This document shows positions 1-11,968 of a stretch of DNA of 64,000 nucleotides, piece by piece (position 1 is the stretch's first letter; every line of letters begins with the position of its first letter). Made by a program: the position numbers and the translations under genes. The DNA comes from Merluccius polli (lineage: Eukaryota; Chordata; Actinopteri; Gadiformes; Merlucciidae). The stretch lies in assembly GCA_030340625.1 (NCBI GenBank), contig JAOPHQ010002005.1, positions 157,501-221,500 of the forward strand. Reading direction: 5' to 3'. The notes under the pieces were generated by a model that saw only the letters and a program-made list of their open reading frames with translations, had not been told where the DNA came from and searched no databases.

Positions 1-52
<52 letters not shown>
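1..52. repeat. (AC)n microsatellite at window edge
   Basis: Perfect AC dinucleotide repeat of 26 units running off the left edge of the window. Confidence 0.97.
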
Positions 53-58
<6 letters not shown>

Positions 59-223
59 ACACTCTTCTCAATATGCACAATAACTCCTGTTTTGTGACTC
101 TATTATGTTTAGTATTATTTCACTATTTATTCCTGCTCAGTTTGGTTGATCGCCATCAATTTCTATAAACTCACAACCTTCCCATTTTGTTGGTTTTATC
201 CGACTGTGTGTGTGTGCATGCAT

Positions 224-276
<53 letters not shown>
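224..276. repeat. (GT)n microsatellite
   Basis: About 26 GT units. The open reading frames it produces are low-complexity artefacts. Confidence 0.95.
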
Positions 277-278
<2 letters not shown>

Positions 279-664
279 ATGTATGTGTCAGTAATTTGAC
301 ACTGAATGAAATCAGAAATGTAATGTTTTCTGAAGATCCTGGCTAATAAGCCCTCGCCACCACTGACAGTAGGGATATATTAGAATGGGCATTTGAACTA
401 GAGCCACAGAGAGTGTCTGCATCACATCTGGCCAGTTCATATTTGACTGATTTGACTGATTTGATGAACCCTTAGCCACTGTGAAAACCACCTGGTCACA
501 CTGCTTCAACTTCTCCATGGATGAATCCTTTTGCTCAAATCATAGTTTTAGTTTTTCAGACATGAATCCAGACCTGTAGAGAGTTTAAAAGCTTTTTGAC
601 ATTCAGTAACATTTGTATCTACATTTAAATTGTAAACATTTTAAGAAGCATAAGCATTAAATTG

Positions 665-890
665 ACTGCATATATATAGTGCTTTTCAGATCAGTGGTGA
701 CTCAAAGCACCTTACAATTCTGCCTCACATTCACCCATTCAAACACCGACGGCGGTGTCAACATGGATCAGTTAGGGTCAAGGGTCTTGCTCAGGGACAC
801 CTCAACACTTACCTAGGAGGAGCCGGGGATGGAACCAGCAACCTTCAGGTTGCCAGACAACCCGCTCTACCTCCTGAGCCACTACCACCC
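665..890 (-). mobile_element. tRNA-derived SINE-like retroposon
   Basis: Read on the minus strand from 890, it starts with a tRNA-like head: an A-box-like TGGCTCAGGAGGTAGAGCGG and a B-box-like GGTTCCATCC (827-836). The body has the phrase CCTGAGCAAGACCCTTGACC and ends in a tail with TATATATA near 669. This arrangement is typical of short, Pol III-driven fish SINEs, many copies of which share the tail about an AAGCACTATA motif. No target-site duplication was identified. Confidence 0.65.
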
Positions 891-3800
891 TCATTCCTTC
901 AAAGCATATCTTTCATATAAGCTTTGCTCTGGTGTGTTGTTTGTTCTGCTGCACATAAGTCAGTGCCAAGTAGAAGAGTGACAAGTTTGGTCTACCGATC
1001 CTTAGGCAAGCATTCGATTGGCTGTTCAGGCTGTTTGGCTGCAAATCACCCACCTCTGGTTAGTAATCAGTGTAGAAACACGAGGGTACTATAGGGGGTC
1101 TGTGGCCCGAAACGTAAATGTAAACGTAAAAATAGAGATAAATTGACAAAATATAAAATAAGACATAGATAAGTTAAAATGAATATAAAAGCAGAATACA
1201 ATTGTTTGGCAAATATAGTATGATGGCTTCTTATTTTTTCAAACGACACGGACGATTTCCTGTGATTTAGTGGTGCTTGTTATGCATGACCTCATTCGAA
1301 ACCGTCATTCCAACGTTCACTGCACACGTTTATTTATCTACTTTTATACCGTTTGTATATGAGGTGGTTTTGCGAAAGGTCTTGATAAATATCTAGTGGT
1401 CTGCCTAAAGTCAAAAGTTGGGAACCCCCTGCACTGTTCGACACACCTTTCGGATTGAATCGTCACAAACTTGCGAGTGGAAATGTGGTGATAGACATTT
1501 GTCAGGTATTGTTCATGGCCAATATTGCCAATATGACCCCAGTCAGAATCATGTTTACCAAAACACTGTCAGCCTTTTTAAAAGAGAAAGTTGGTCTAAG
1601 GAGTAAAACGTGAACTCAAGGTTAAGCTTCGATCAACCAATACCTGGTGGGCAGCCTATTAGGACAGCACATACACACACAGGTCTTGCTCATAGGTCAC
1701 AGTATAGGGACATCAAGCCACTCTAATTGACGGTGAGTCACTGGGTTACAGCTCTGTCGAGGCTTTGCAACAACATCACAAGTCTCTCAGCTGAAACCCT
1801 TTTCAGAGAGTTGGAAAGAGCTGGATGGGTTGTAATGGTTTGATCCAGGTTTGGGATGGTTATGACCAGCTCAGTGATCCCAACAGAGGTGACACATCAC
1901 ACACACATGATGTTTATTTACAAATGACGAGAACTTGAACGTGAAGTTGGTATGATTAGTGTTACCGAATTAGTGGAACCGAACCAAAAGGAACCAAACC
2001 ATATATGGCACGAAACCAACTGGCTGATCACTTGTGGTCGACCTTATAAAGCCTGTGGGCCAAACCTGCAGGTGAAACACATCAGCTGACACCCCGCTCA
2101 GCTCCGCCCACTGCTACCTGCACCAGGGCTTCCTATTGCATCTATAGCCTGTATACTTATTAAAGAAATATCAGTCAATTGCAATATCTGACAACATAGA
2201 CTATCATAGAAAATATTTTAGGAATTATGTAAATATTGAATTTCCATAATTTAATTAAATGATACATAAATACAAAATAACAATGAGAGAACAAACAGAT
2301 AGAATTCAATCAAATTCATTCAAGAAATGGCAAGTACGACTTACTGTCCCGAAATGAATATATTTGTATACAAATATCCATCCAAATCATATTCAAAATT
2401 AAAACCAAATCTTTGTCTGTTCTCTATTGCGTCAAATGCGAAAACAGTTTTTTGTTTGTTTGTTATTTCTTAGTTTCTTTTCCCACAAAGCTTCAGACCA
2501 GCCATTTCAGCGTTTTAGGGGAAACCTTATATTATCGAAACAATATCACCGGCGCTCCCTGCGCAACGCTAAAAACGCTTTCTAAGTCAATCAATGGAGC
2601 TGCACATCACTTACACAAAGGTAATCAATAATTTAGCCATGGGAGAGAAGAGAAGAAGATGTTTTTTGGGGGATCATGCCGTGGTGCGGTACTTACGCTA
2701 TTGACTCCTTTGAAAGAAAACCCTAAGATTCACACCTCCACTACCAAACATGCCCATTTGTGACGGTGCACAAATGTAAAGGTACTAAAGCTGCTATTAA
2801 TACCACGCATTCAGCGGCCTGAGAGCACTTTCCACCACAATGAAAGACAGAAGCAGACCTTTTCATGGAGGGAGTAGTGAGCCGCTGCCTCTGCCTGGTG
2901 AAATTGTTTTTGATAATGGGATACAGAGGGGGGTAAACAAAAGTGGGGAGAGGAACAATGCATGATGTGAATGGAAGTGGAGTGCATGTGGGAAGAGAGG
3001 ATGAGTGTAGGGTTGAAGCCTCTGTCAGAAAGAGAGAGAGAAAAGGCTAAACTATAGTGAGTCAGGCGGTGAATTGAGACCCGAATGAATGGTAGCAAGA
3101 CGGATATATCTGTCGAATATTCTGTCAAACATTATCGTAGATCAAACGTTAAATCATGCAATATACAATTATCGTATATTGGAAAAGAAAAACCCTCTAA
3201 AGTCTGAATACTATTTAATATTCAAGGAGAATATATTTTTTGGGAGATTCGCTTAGGTCACAAGTCTTGATTGCTCAGTGCTTAATGGTTATAATTATCT
3301 TTAATTAGAGCAATTTGGATAAATATAGTGCAAACTGTTAATCACTTGGCTACAATATTATACAATTACTCTAATGATTTGCCTGCCTCTCATTTTGAGT
3401 TCTGGGGTATTGAAATACATCATTAATATAACACAACACCAGGATGCCACAATTCTGCATCGATCCCCAAAAGTGACTTTATTTAGCGATCTATTGTCTA
3501 TGGTAATAATCCCTATTCAGCTCTGTCGTGCCATTAAACAATATGGTGATGGTTTTGATTCGGGGCAGACGTCCTGTCAAACACGGCAGGCAGTGTTTAG
3601 TAGTACACGTGTGTTGCACATGCATATACACATCAAGGGTAATAGCACGTGACACTACAGGAGAGTTTAGGGGGTGCGAGTGAACATGCACTACGCGCAG
3701 CGGCATAGTGTGCGCGAAGCGCCATCAGCCGCCAGCTCTCTTTACCTCTGGCTAGAAGGAGATGAGATCAGGGTCATATCCTATCAAGGGATAAAAATAA

Positions 3801-4229
3801 TCACCCACACATTCATCCTGCGCTGTTTTGTCACTTCAGTCTTAACTTCTCCACGGGTCTAAAGAGCGTAAATCATCATAAACCATGACCTGGGGGTCCT
3901 GTTTCCTGTCTGTCGCCCGGATCGCATTCATTATTGAAACGGCCTCACATGCATTCAGCGCAGATGGCTCCGTTTGAGGTGTCACAATAAAGGTTGCCAA
4001 ATTGGCTTCAATGTGCAAACATGTGCAATTACGCCTCATTATACACGTGGTGGTTGCGACATGGCATGCATCCCGGGCGATTACCCTTTATAAATGGCCG
4101 CATTAAACACTCGCCGGGCAAACGCATCCGAGAAGCGCTTGCCAAGGTATCGTGACTCTAAAACCGGATGCTCGGCGTTGACGCGTCTCAGGCATTACCA
4201 GTAATGATAGGTACATGGAAACACACATA
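891..4229. other. Intergenic DNA, no gene seen
   Basis: Mostly AT-rich unique sequence. Open frames are short, unsupported by family resemblance and overlap each other. Apart from the solo hAT end near 1.4 kb nothing could be recognised. Confidence 0.6.
1411..1431. mobile_element. Solo hAT-type terminal inverted repeat
   Basis: On the minus strand this reads CAGGGGGTTCCCAACTTTTG, matching the usual hAT (Charlie-like) terminus CAGnGGTTCCCAA. No partner end or 8-bp duplication was recognised upstream, so only one end of a decayed or truncated copy is claimed. Confidence 0.35.
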
Positions 4230-4252
4230 CCCCCCCCCCCCCCCCCCCCCCC
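4230..4252. repeat. Poly-C tract (23 C)
   Basis: Uninterrupted run of 23 cytosines, preceded by a short ACACAC run. The minus strand is poly-G. Confidence 0.95.
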
Positions 4253-4565
4253 GATATGATGTCATTGGTGACTCACAACATGACCTATATTAAACTGTGT
4301 TTAGCTATAGTGTCATACTACTTGTATGATTATGAAAAGAAGGTGAGTTTGAGTAAACAACCAAAATAATATCCCGGCTGACTTTCTGCCTGCCTGCCTG
4401 CCTGCGTGCTAGGGCTGGTGAAACAGCAGCAGTAAAACAGCAGCAGGCTCCCTTCACCCAGCGTCGTCTGGTTAAATCACCTCAGGCAACTATCGCCAAG
4501 GTGCATGCGGTTGATCTTTCTCCCCCTCTTCCTACGCAGAGATATGTGCTGCAGAAAAACACCCC

Positions 4566-4650
4566 AGGTAAACAACCCCAATGCACCGGCACAGTGCAGA
4601 TCCAAGGTGTTAAAGTATGCACTGTGCCGGATTTGTTGGTTTGTTTACCT
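4566..4650. other. 85-nt imperfect hairpin
   Basis: A perfect 13-bp stem, CCGGCACAGTGCA (4586-4598) with its complement (4618-4630), closes a 19-nt loop. After a 10-nt mismatched interval a second perfect 10-bp stem, AGGTAAACAA (4566-4575) with TTGTTTACCT (4641-4650), closes the base. Size and shape are near those of a microRNA precursor, but the internal loop is large. A small MITE remnant is equally possible. Both outer arms contain a forkhead-like GTAAACA. Confidence 0.5.
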
Positions 4651-6157
4651 CACTATTTTCCTCCTTCTCAAAAGTAAGGCTTGATCAAGGCTGCTTTTGA
4701 CTTTGTGATCCCCCATAAGGTGCCTTTTATGGTTTCTTTTCTAAGATGTAGCCGATATCTAGGAAGAGTCAGCGAGCTGTGTAACGGCAGAGGTCTGGTT
4801 ATGGTTACAGCGCGCTAGCTAGCAGCAGCCGCCGCAGCAGCTCCCAGCCCCAGTTAAAATGGGCGACGTATAAATCTTTTCATAAACATCTGGGCTTTCG
4901 ATCAAAGGAAAATCAAACGGAAGGGGCAATGGCGAGCAGACATACCGTACCTGACACCAGATACACAAGTCCATGAGGACGCCCCGCAGCGTTGAAAATG
5001 ACGTCCGAGAGTTAGCGGTTATGTGAGTTTATGAGCAAAATGTGCACTGTGTATTGACGCACTGTTGTCCTGGCCTTGGACCCATGTTACCATGTGTACA
5101 TACCTAGCAAAATAGAGAAAAACTCAAAACCCTATAAAGTCTGTGTTCTTTATCAATTATGGCGTGATATACGATATATTTCATGCTTTCGGGGGGATTT
5201 CCCATAATTCTGGCCTCATGCCGAACTTTTGAGTTGTGACTACGGAAGCAAATACAAGTTTCTCCAGACGCCAATGGAGAGAGGAGCCCTTGAGCGCTTC
5301 CCCTTCTGGACCAGTGTGCGATCGGAGGGAGAAAGAAAAGTGCTCAACGGCTCAGCGGCTGAATTACTAGCTGGTGACAGGATCCATGTTGGAGGGCCGG
5401 CCGCCAGTTTCTTCGTCCAAGGCTGCTGAGCTCTGGGGGCCTCGCTGGAAACTTTATTGGCTCTATTGGTCCCTGGGAAGCAGCCATGAGCTCCACTCTG
5501 ACATGCTAATGACTTTATGTGTTTAAACGCTGTGCGCCATAGCATTTCATAGCATGAGCGCTATCTGGACCATCTGACACGTCTATTCCTCAGAGGACAG
5601 ATAAGCGCGCCAGTTTGTTGTCCCCAGTAGGATTAACATCCCTCCCTCCCTCCCTCCCCCTCGCCACAACCCCCTCCCCCCTCTGGATTTTAAGCCTTCC
5701 TGTGGGTAGCGATGGACAGAGCCCTGCTGTCGTTGTCTGTTTCCGAATCGGTTTGGCCAATCGAATGTGATCAAATTAGAAAACGCTCTGCCGATAAGGA
5801 CATATGAATCATACTTATTTTCAAGAAACTGCGATGGTTTTAACGGTCCACTGTGATTCCTTTAGAGCCATATATCCAACAGATCGTAGCTCAGATCCCC
5901 ATTAAATTAAAACGGTTTCCATGACTGTCGTTTCTCTCTTCGCTGACTCCCTACTTCCTCTGAGGTTGTTATCATTTGGATATCAGTCAATCTGTGTCCA
6001 CCATGGCACCATGTGCATCTGAGAAGCAATTATGGGGACGCCAGCTCCTACTTAGTCAAGACACAGGCATTGAAAAATGATATAAATAAAATTGCTCAAT
6101 CAAATATTTGCCAAACATTATTTTCTATCTGATATCATTTTAAAATATCTATATATT
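4651..6157. other. Intergenic DNA, partly GC-richer, no gene seen
   Basis: 4700-5560 is more complex in sequence than its surroundings and lacks obvious repeats, so it may hold regulatory DNA. A (CCCT)n run sits at 5641-5660. No coding support was found. Confidence 0.4.
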
Positions 6158-6954
6158 TATATTAAGGTCCTTGTGATAAGCGTTAGTTAATAGGTAATAA
6201 GGCCCTCAATAAGCATTAGTTCATAGGTAATATGGCCCTTAATAAGCATTAGTTAATAGGTAATAAGGCCCATATAAGTCCTTATAATATGCTTATTAAC
6301 ATTATTATGTGTATTTATATGAGTTTAACTAACTTATCTACAATGTCATTGTTAAACCTTAACTAAGTTTTTTTTCTTGCTTTATAAAGATTAATACATA
6401 CTTTATTATGCATTTATTAGCAGTTATATGCACTGATTAACAACTAAGCTATTTTGGAGTTGAACTAACTTACCTATTATGTAATTGTTAAAACTTTACT
6501 GAGCTTTTTTTCTTAACCCTTTTCTTGCTTTATTAAGATTAATACATACTTTATTATGCATTTATTAGCAGTTAACTATGAACTTTATTGGTAAAACTCA
6601 CTAAATACACATATTAATATTAATAAGCATATTATAAGGACTTGTAAGGGCCTTATTACCTATTAACTGATGCTTCGGTTTGTCTTTGCGACAGCGGCGC
6701 AAAAATAATACCACTGAAACGCTAGGGTAGGAAAAGTTGAAAAGTTGTCTACAGCCCCTTTAAGGGCCTTATTATCTATTAACTAATGCTTATGAAGGGC
6801 CTTATTACGCATTAACTAACACTTATTAAAGGCCTTATTACCTATTTAATAAGCATATTATGAGGACTTATAAGGCCCTTATTACCTATTTACTAGCGCT
6901 TATTAAGGGCCTTATTTCCTATTAACTGATGTTTATTACAAGGACCTTAATATA
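6158..6954. mobile_element. MITE made of inverted arrays of a short GGCCTTATTACC-type repeat
   Basis: The ends are inverted copies: TATATTAAGGTCCTTGTGAT at 6158 and its near-complement ending at 6954. The left part holds about three direct copies of a motif like AAGCATTAGTTAATAGGTAA each followed by AAGGCCC. The right part holds about six in the opposite orientation. The ends fit a TTAA or TA target duplication, so a Kolobok- or Tc1-like non-autonomous element is possible. About 90 bp at 6676-6768 (from CTTCGGTTTG to CAGCCCC) does not belong to the array and interrupts it. Confidence 0.6.
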
Positions 6955-7363
6955 AAGAGCTTCCAAATGCTGTTGTGTACCATAGACCCGGGCCTACAGA
7001 AACGTTACCCAGCCATTCAACAACACTGAGTGTTTACTACACGGTAAAATGCATCTAACTGGGGTTCATCTCACGGAACAAAAGAGCTGTCGACGTCTTT
7101 TATCACCCATTTTTATATTCTCCTCCATAATTCCTTTCTTCCCTTTTCCACTATCAGTGGAGCGGCTCATTCTGGATGTCGACACCACCACTGTGTGGCG
7201 CTCCTCTGCCAATTTGCTCAAATTCACGTCATGTCCAAGGACATTTAGAAAGCTCACCTGTGTCCCAGGATACCAGTGGACTTACACCACTGTGCCATTG
7301 TCAGCATACTCACGAAACCGCAACCCAGCGTGGGATGCTGGCAACTCCTCCTGCATCAGGCCG
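6955..7363. other. Intergenic DNA, no gene seen
   Basis: Unique sequence with overlapping open frames on both strands. None resembles a known protein and none has flanking splice or start signals worth claiming. Confidence 0.4.
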
Positions 7364-7660
7364 TAAATAGAAAGCCTTTATTGTCATTTGTACGGTTTGA
7401 ATACAACAACATTAGGAGCGCTACACCTGATCATTGCATTAAAAGACACGGGGAAGTAGAAGACACAGGAAAAACACAGCAAAAACAAAAACAGCCTCAG
7501 CAAACAAACAAAAACAAAAATATCCACAGCCACAAGTCCTTAAATAGTAAGTTCAAAAAAGAAAAAAAGAAAGATGAATACAATACAATCTATTGCTCTA
7601 AAATAGATGTAATTATTGTACCAGTGTGAATGTAATTGTTGCACTAGAATAAATCTAATT
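7364..7660 (-). mobile_element. Retroposon 3' tail, minus orientation
   Basis: The plus strand reads AAGCCTTTATTGTCATTTGT at 7372. This is the complement of the ACAATAAAGG type 3' end common to fish LINE/SINE retroposons, followed by the usual AACATTAGGAGCGCTAC phrase. The body becomes A-rich and unrecognisable. It abuts a second element in the opposite orientation. Confidence 0.45.
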
Positions 7661-7739
7661 ATTGCACTAAGGCCCGTAGGTTCTCCCTAAAAAGACAACG
7701 TCAACATCAACATATTCCCTGTGAGGGGTCATCCCTGCT

Positions 7740-8600
7740 TCTGGGAATGAATTGTCCTTCATTGAAACTGTACACGCCCCTAAAGCCATCCGGCGGGTGG
7801 TGAAAACCGCCCGACGGATCGGCCGCACCCAGTGACCCCACCATCGAGGACAGGTGTCACGAGCGCTGCCCCTGGGCAGGGCGTGAAACATCATCAAGGA
7901 TGCCTCCTCCCAGCCTCACCATGGATGTTTCACTTTCCTCCCATCCAGGAGGGGAGACAGGTGCCTCCACTGGCCCACCAGCAGCCACATGAAGAGCTGC
8001 CCTGAGGCTCTGCTCCGGATGAAGTCCACACCACCGCTGCACTGTTGACGGTACTTTAATGTGCAAATAGGAATAGTGCAAATAACATGTTATTTGCACA
8101 ATTCCTGTTTTGCACAGACTGAACCGCACCATTGAACAGACTGAGACACTGTTCAAATAATGTTACTGTACGTATAACCGACTGCACATATGTTGTTACA
8201 CTCTGCATACTTCACATATGTACATATGCTGCTCATACTACACATACAACACATACAACCCTACATTTGCACATATACATTTACGTATATCCAACTGTAG
8301 GCCTACATATGTACATATGTAGGCCGCACCAAATGTAGGACTACACATGTTGCTCATACTGGACATACAACCTTACATTTGCGCACTCATTGAATATCGA
8401 AACTCTCCACCGTGCATCCCTGTACATAATGTGTAAGATATAGCATTACTTTGCTGTAGCACTTCCATTTCCTGGATATTTGTAAATAATACCACATTTA
8501 CACTTCTGGTTATCAGATGTTAACTGCATTTCATTGGCGTTGTACCTGTACTCTGCATAATGACAATAACATTTAATCGAATCGAATCGAATCTAATTCA
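7740..8600 (+). mobile_element. 3' end of an L2-like LINE, decayed
   Basis: In frame from 7787 the plus strand can be read as AIRRVVKTARRIGRT, a stop, then after a frame-disturbed part NIIKDASSQPHHG followed by FTFLPSRRGDRC. This is the pattern of the last residues of L2/Maui-type LINE ORF2 (RVVRTA, NIIKD, HHLFTLLPSGRRYR). Stops and indels break it. The 3' untranslated part (8040-8520) is rich in ACATATG words. It ends with CATAATGACAATAACATTTA and a short (ATCGA)n tail at 8577-8592. The copy is severely 5'-truncated. Confidence 0.65.
8300..8325. repeat. Perfect 26-bp palindrome
   Basis: GGCCTACATATG, central TA, CATATGTAGGCC. It lies in the ACATATG-rich 3' region of the LINE fragment. Confidence 0.9.
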
Positions 8601-9194
8601 TAGTCTGTGTACTTCTGTGTGTAAGGGCCGGCATCGCACCATCCCCCCCCCCTCCCACCCCCACCTGTGCGCAATCCTGATCCATACGGTACAAGGAGGG
8701 GGGGGTTTGGTGGATAAATATTAAAACACGGTGGCTCCTTTTTGGGGCTTGCAGTTGCAGCGGGCGGCCTGGCTTCCTGCGCAGGGTGAGATTGTATCGG
8801 AGACCATTGAAGTCACAGCACAAGGGGGAAGAAGGGGGAAGAAGGGGCTCCCGGGCGGGGAACAGGTGGGGGGGGTGTGGGGCGCGAGGGGGAGCGGTGG
8901 GAGAAGGGTTTACAAAAATAACGAGAACATGAAAAGGACAAATGGATAGAGCGGATTGGACGAACTTGAACGTGAATAACACATGGAAACAAATAATGAA
9001 TTGAAGGTCGTCATACAAGTAGGATATTCACAACACAGTTTAGAGACTAAATATAGATCCCCCAAAACGCAGTTTTCAATGAATACCAAAACAAGTACGT
9101 GACCATGGAAAGGACACTGAGCATTGAAGGGTAGAGATATTCTCTGCAGAGACACACTTTGGTTGCGCCCTGAGCAGACAACCATGTCCTCGTC
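8601..9194. other. Intergenic DNA with poly-G/poly-C tracts
   Basis: Short C9 and G8 runs (about 8645 and 8698) and a purine-rich stretch at 8820-8910. Antiparallel open frames here look compositional. No gene is supported. Confidence 0.45.
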
Positions 9195-10190
9195 CATAGG
9201 ACATTTCATAATGTTGGTATAAATATAGTACACTTCATAATGCTATAGTACACTTCATAATGCTATAGTACACCTCATAATGCTGGTGTATAGTATACTT
9301 CATAATGTTGGTATATTCACTTCATAATGCTGGTATATATTAGTACACTTCATAATGTTGGTATATTCACTTCATAATGCTGGTATATATTAGTACACTT
9401 CATAATGTTGGTATATTCACTTCATAATGCTGGTATATATTAGTACACTTCATAATGTTGGTATATTCACTTCATAATGCTGGTATATAGTATACTTCGT
9501 AATGTTGGTATACACACTTCATAATGCTGGTATATAGTACCCTTCATAATATTGGGATATGTAGTACACTTCATAATGCTGGTATATAGTACCCTTCATA
9601 ATATTGGGATATGTAGTACACTTCATAATGCTGGTATATAGTACCCTTCATAATATTGGGATATGTAGTACACTTCATAATGCTATAGTACACTTCATAA
9701 TGCTATAGTACACTTCATAATGCTATAGTACACTTCATAATGCTGGTGTATAGTATACTTCATAATGTTGGTATATAGTACCCTTCATAATATTGGGATA
9801 TGTAGTACACTTCATAATGCTATAGTACACTTCATAATGCTATAGTACACTTCATAATGCTATAGTACACTTCATAATGCTGGTGTATAGTATACTTCAT
9901 AATGTTGGTATATTCACTTCATAATGCTGGTATATAGTATACTTTGTAATGTTGGTATACACACTTCATATTGCTGGTATATAGTACCCTTCATAATGTT
10001 GGGATACGTAGTACACTTCATAATGCTGGTATATACTACACTTCATAATGGTGGGATATGTAGTACACTTCATAATGCTGGTATCTAGTACACTTCATAA
10101 TGTTGGTATATATAGTACACTTTATAATGCTGGTATATACACTTCATAATGTTGGTATACACTTCATAATGCTGGAATAAATAGTACACT
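9195..10190. repeat. Minisatellite of CTTCATAATGCTGG-type units, about 1 kb
   Basis: The core is a 20-26 bp unit, CTTCATAATGCTGGTATATA with a variable TAGTACA end. Units are grouped into higher-order repeats. A 52-bp pair joins a TAGTACCC unit to an ATATTGGGATATG unit (9530-9680). A roughly 50-bp pair with TATTCACTTC recurs at 9305-9490. A 20-bp short form, CTTCATAATGCTATAGTACA, is repeated at 9680-9740 and 9808-9880. Confidence 0.92.
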
Positions 10191-10386
10191 GGGAAAAAAA
10201 GAAGCCAAATTAACAACACAAACAAAAGTAGCAAACAAACCGGGGAACCTAAATAACAAGGAAGACAGGTGAATCAACACATTTGACTAATGAAACGGGG
10301 AAAACAAGTAGTGAATGGGACTGGGGAAGGATTGTGACATTTGTGTATTAGATGGAATGGCACTTAGTAGAGAAACAGCTCTATAG

Positions 10387-10530
10387 TCAAGTCAAGTCAA
10401 GCTTTATTTATAGAGCACAGGGCAATACAAGTGAAAGTGCAGAATATATAATAAATATGCATATCAACAGTTGATTGCGCAATTGTACAAAAAATCAGTG
10501 CAGAATATACAAATCTCACAATATCCAAGA
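10387..10530 (-). mobile_element. Retroposon tail with (GTCAA)n start
   Basis: AGTCAAGTCAAGCTTTATTT followed by ATAGAGCACAGGGCAATACA resembles the complement of 3' tails of fish retroposons that end in (TTGAC)n. The body blends into unique sequence. Confidence 0.4.
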
Positions 10531-10560
10531 CACAGTTACACACATACGGACGGGCGCGTG

Positions 10561-10602
10561 CACACACACACACACACACACGCACATACACACACACACA
10601 CA
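10561..10602. repeat. (AC)n microsatellite
   Basis: Interrupted AC repeat downstream of the retroposon tail. Confidence 0.9.
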
Positions 10603-10886
10603 CTAAGAACTTAGACTTAGAACTTAGTCATAGGCTGTCATGAAAATGTCATGCCGTGAAAAGTGTTCATGGTAGGGGCCTCTCTCAGGTCCTCAGGCCA
10701 TCTACTTGGGGTGTAGACACACCAGGCCGTCGCCCCTGCTCTAGAGTTCGTACGATGGACGGTTAAAAGACCGCTGCCTGTGGACCGGACTCTTTCTAAC
10801 GAGCGTGTCTTTTATAAACTGAGGCGCACGGCCATTTAGAGCTCTGTGTATAAGAAGCATATCTTCAAATCGATTCTAGTTTTGAC

Positions 10887-10963
10887 GGGGGGGGGGGCAG
10901 TGGTACAGAATAAGTTTAAGCCGGGCCAGCGGTGTACGGTGACCCCCCCCCCCCCCCCCCCCC
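10887..10963. repeat. Paired poly-G (11) and poly-C (21) tracts
   Basis: G11 at 10887-10897 is followed 45 bp later by C21 at 10943-10963 on the same strand. The two could pair with each other as a hairpin in single-stranded DNA or RNA. Confidence 0.85.
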
Positions 10964-11350
10964 GTGTCACGAGGAGGGAGCGAAGCGAAGGGCAGGATCC
11001 TGGGATTGGAAGTGGACCATGTGACCACCTGCATTCCTGATTGTCATGATGGAGCATGCTCAGTGTGAGGTTTATACACGCTGGGCTTTCAATATGTAAA
11101 CACTCTTTCGGCCCGCAGTTCACACGCCTGACTGCCTGGGGGACTGTCGAACGCAGATATGCGAGCGAGACTCGGCGAGCATAACAAAAAGCACATGCTT
11201 AATCCCTGCACACCTGCACAGGGGGCAGCCATAACCACAGATGATCAATATGGGAGGAATAAGCAGCATGTATGGGGCCTAGGGCTTAAGCTCATGCCTC
11301 ATAGAAATATGGTGGAGAGACAAATATGAATGGACCCACGTAGGGGGAAT

Positions 11351-11512
11351 ATACACACACACACACACACACACACATGCATGGACACACACACACACAC
11401 ACACTTATTTAAAAACACATACGCATGCGTACGCACACACACACACACACATACACACATTTAAAAACACATTCACACACACGCACACACAGACTTATTT
11501 AAAACACACACA
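11351..11512. repeat. Compound (AC)n microsatellite cluster
   Basis: Four AC runs separated by short unique words such as TTATTTAAAA and ATACGCATGCGT. The TTATTTAAAA word recurs, suggesting local duplication. Confidence 0.85.
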
Positions 11513-11960
11513 CTTACATGCCTCTGCTGACTCCCTGTGCTGCTGTGTGATTTAAACAGTCCTCTATGAGGATTTACTTCACTCAAACACTCTAGAAAGA
11601 CAATCTCCTGAGCAGGAGGGGTGTGTGTGTGATGGGGGGGGGGGGCGGGTTGCCATATTGACGTGATGGTGGTGTGAGATGATCGCCTTGTTTGAGTCTG
11701 TGTGAACCTGTTGGCTGTTGACATAAAGTCCATTTGAAGAGCTGGCTGGCTGGCGGACTAGCGTGTTTTCACACTTTTAGCCCTCCAAACTAACTGTGTG
11801 ATTAGCCAGCATTTTCTGCACATATGTGAACACTGAAAGCACCCAGAAACCTCTGAAAGGAACCTAACTCAGGCGTCCTTCCTCGGGAGGTGGTCTGAGT
11901 TTGGCTCGCTTTTACCCTCCATTGCTTAGCTCTGTTGTGGTGTGAATACAAAGAGAACTG

Positions 11961-11968
11961 AGGTCTCT
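11961..11968. repeat. Left target-site duplication of fold-back element
   Basis: AGGTCTCT, identical to 13050-13057. Confidence 0.9.

Noticed and set aside
9195..10190. Possible CRISPR-like repeat array
   Set aside because: Repeats are adjacent variants without unique spacers, in vertebrate DNA: a minisatellite.
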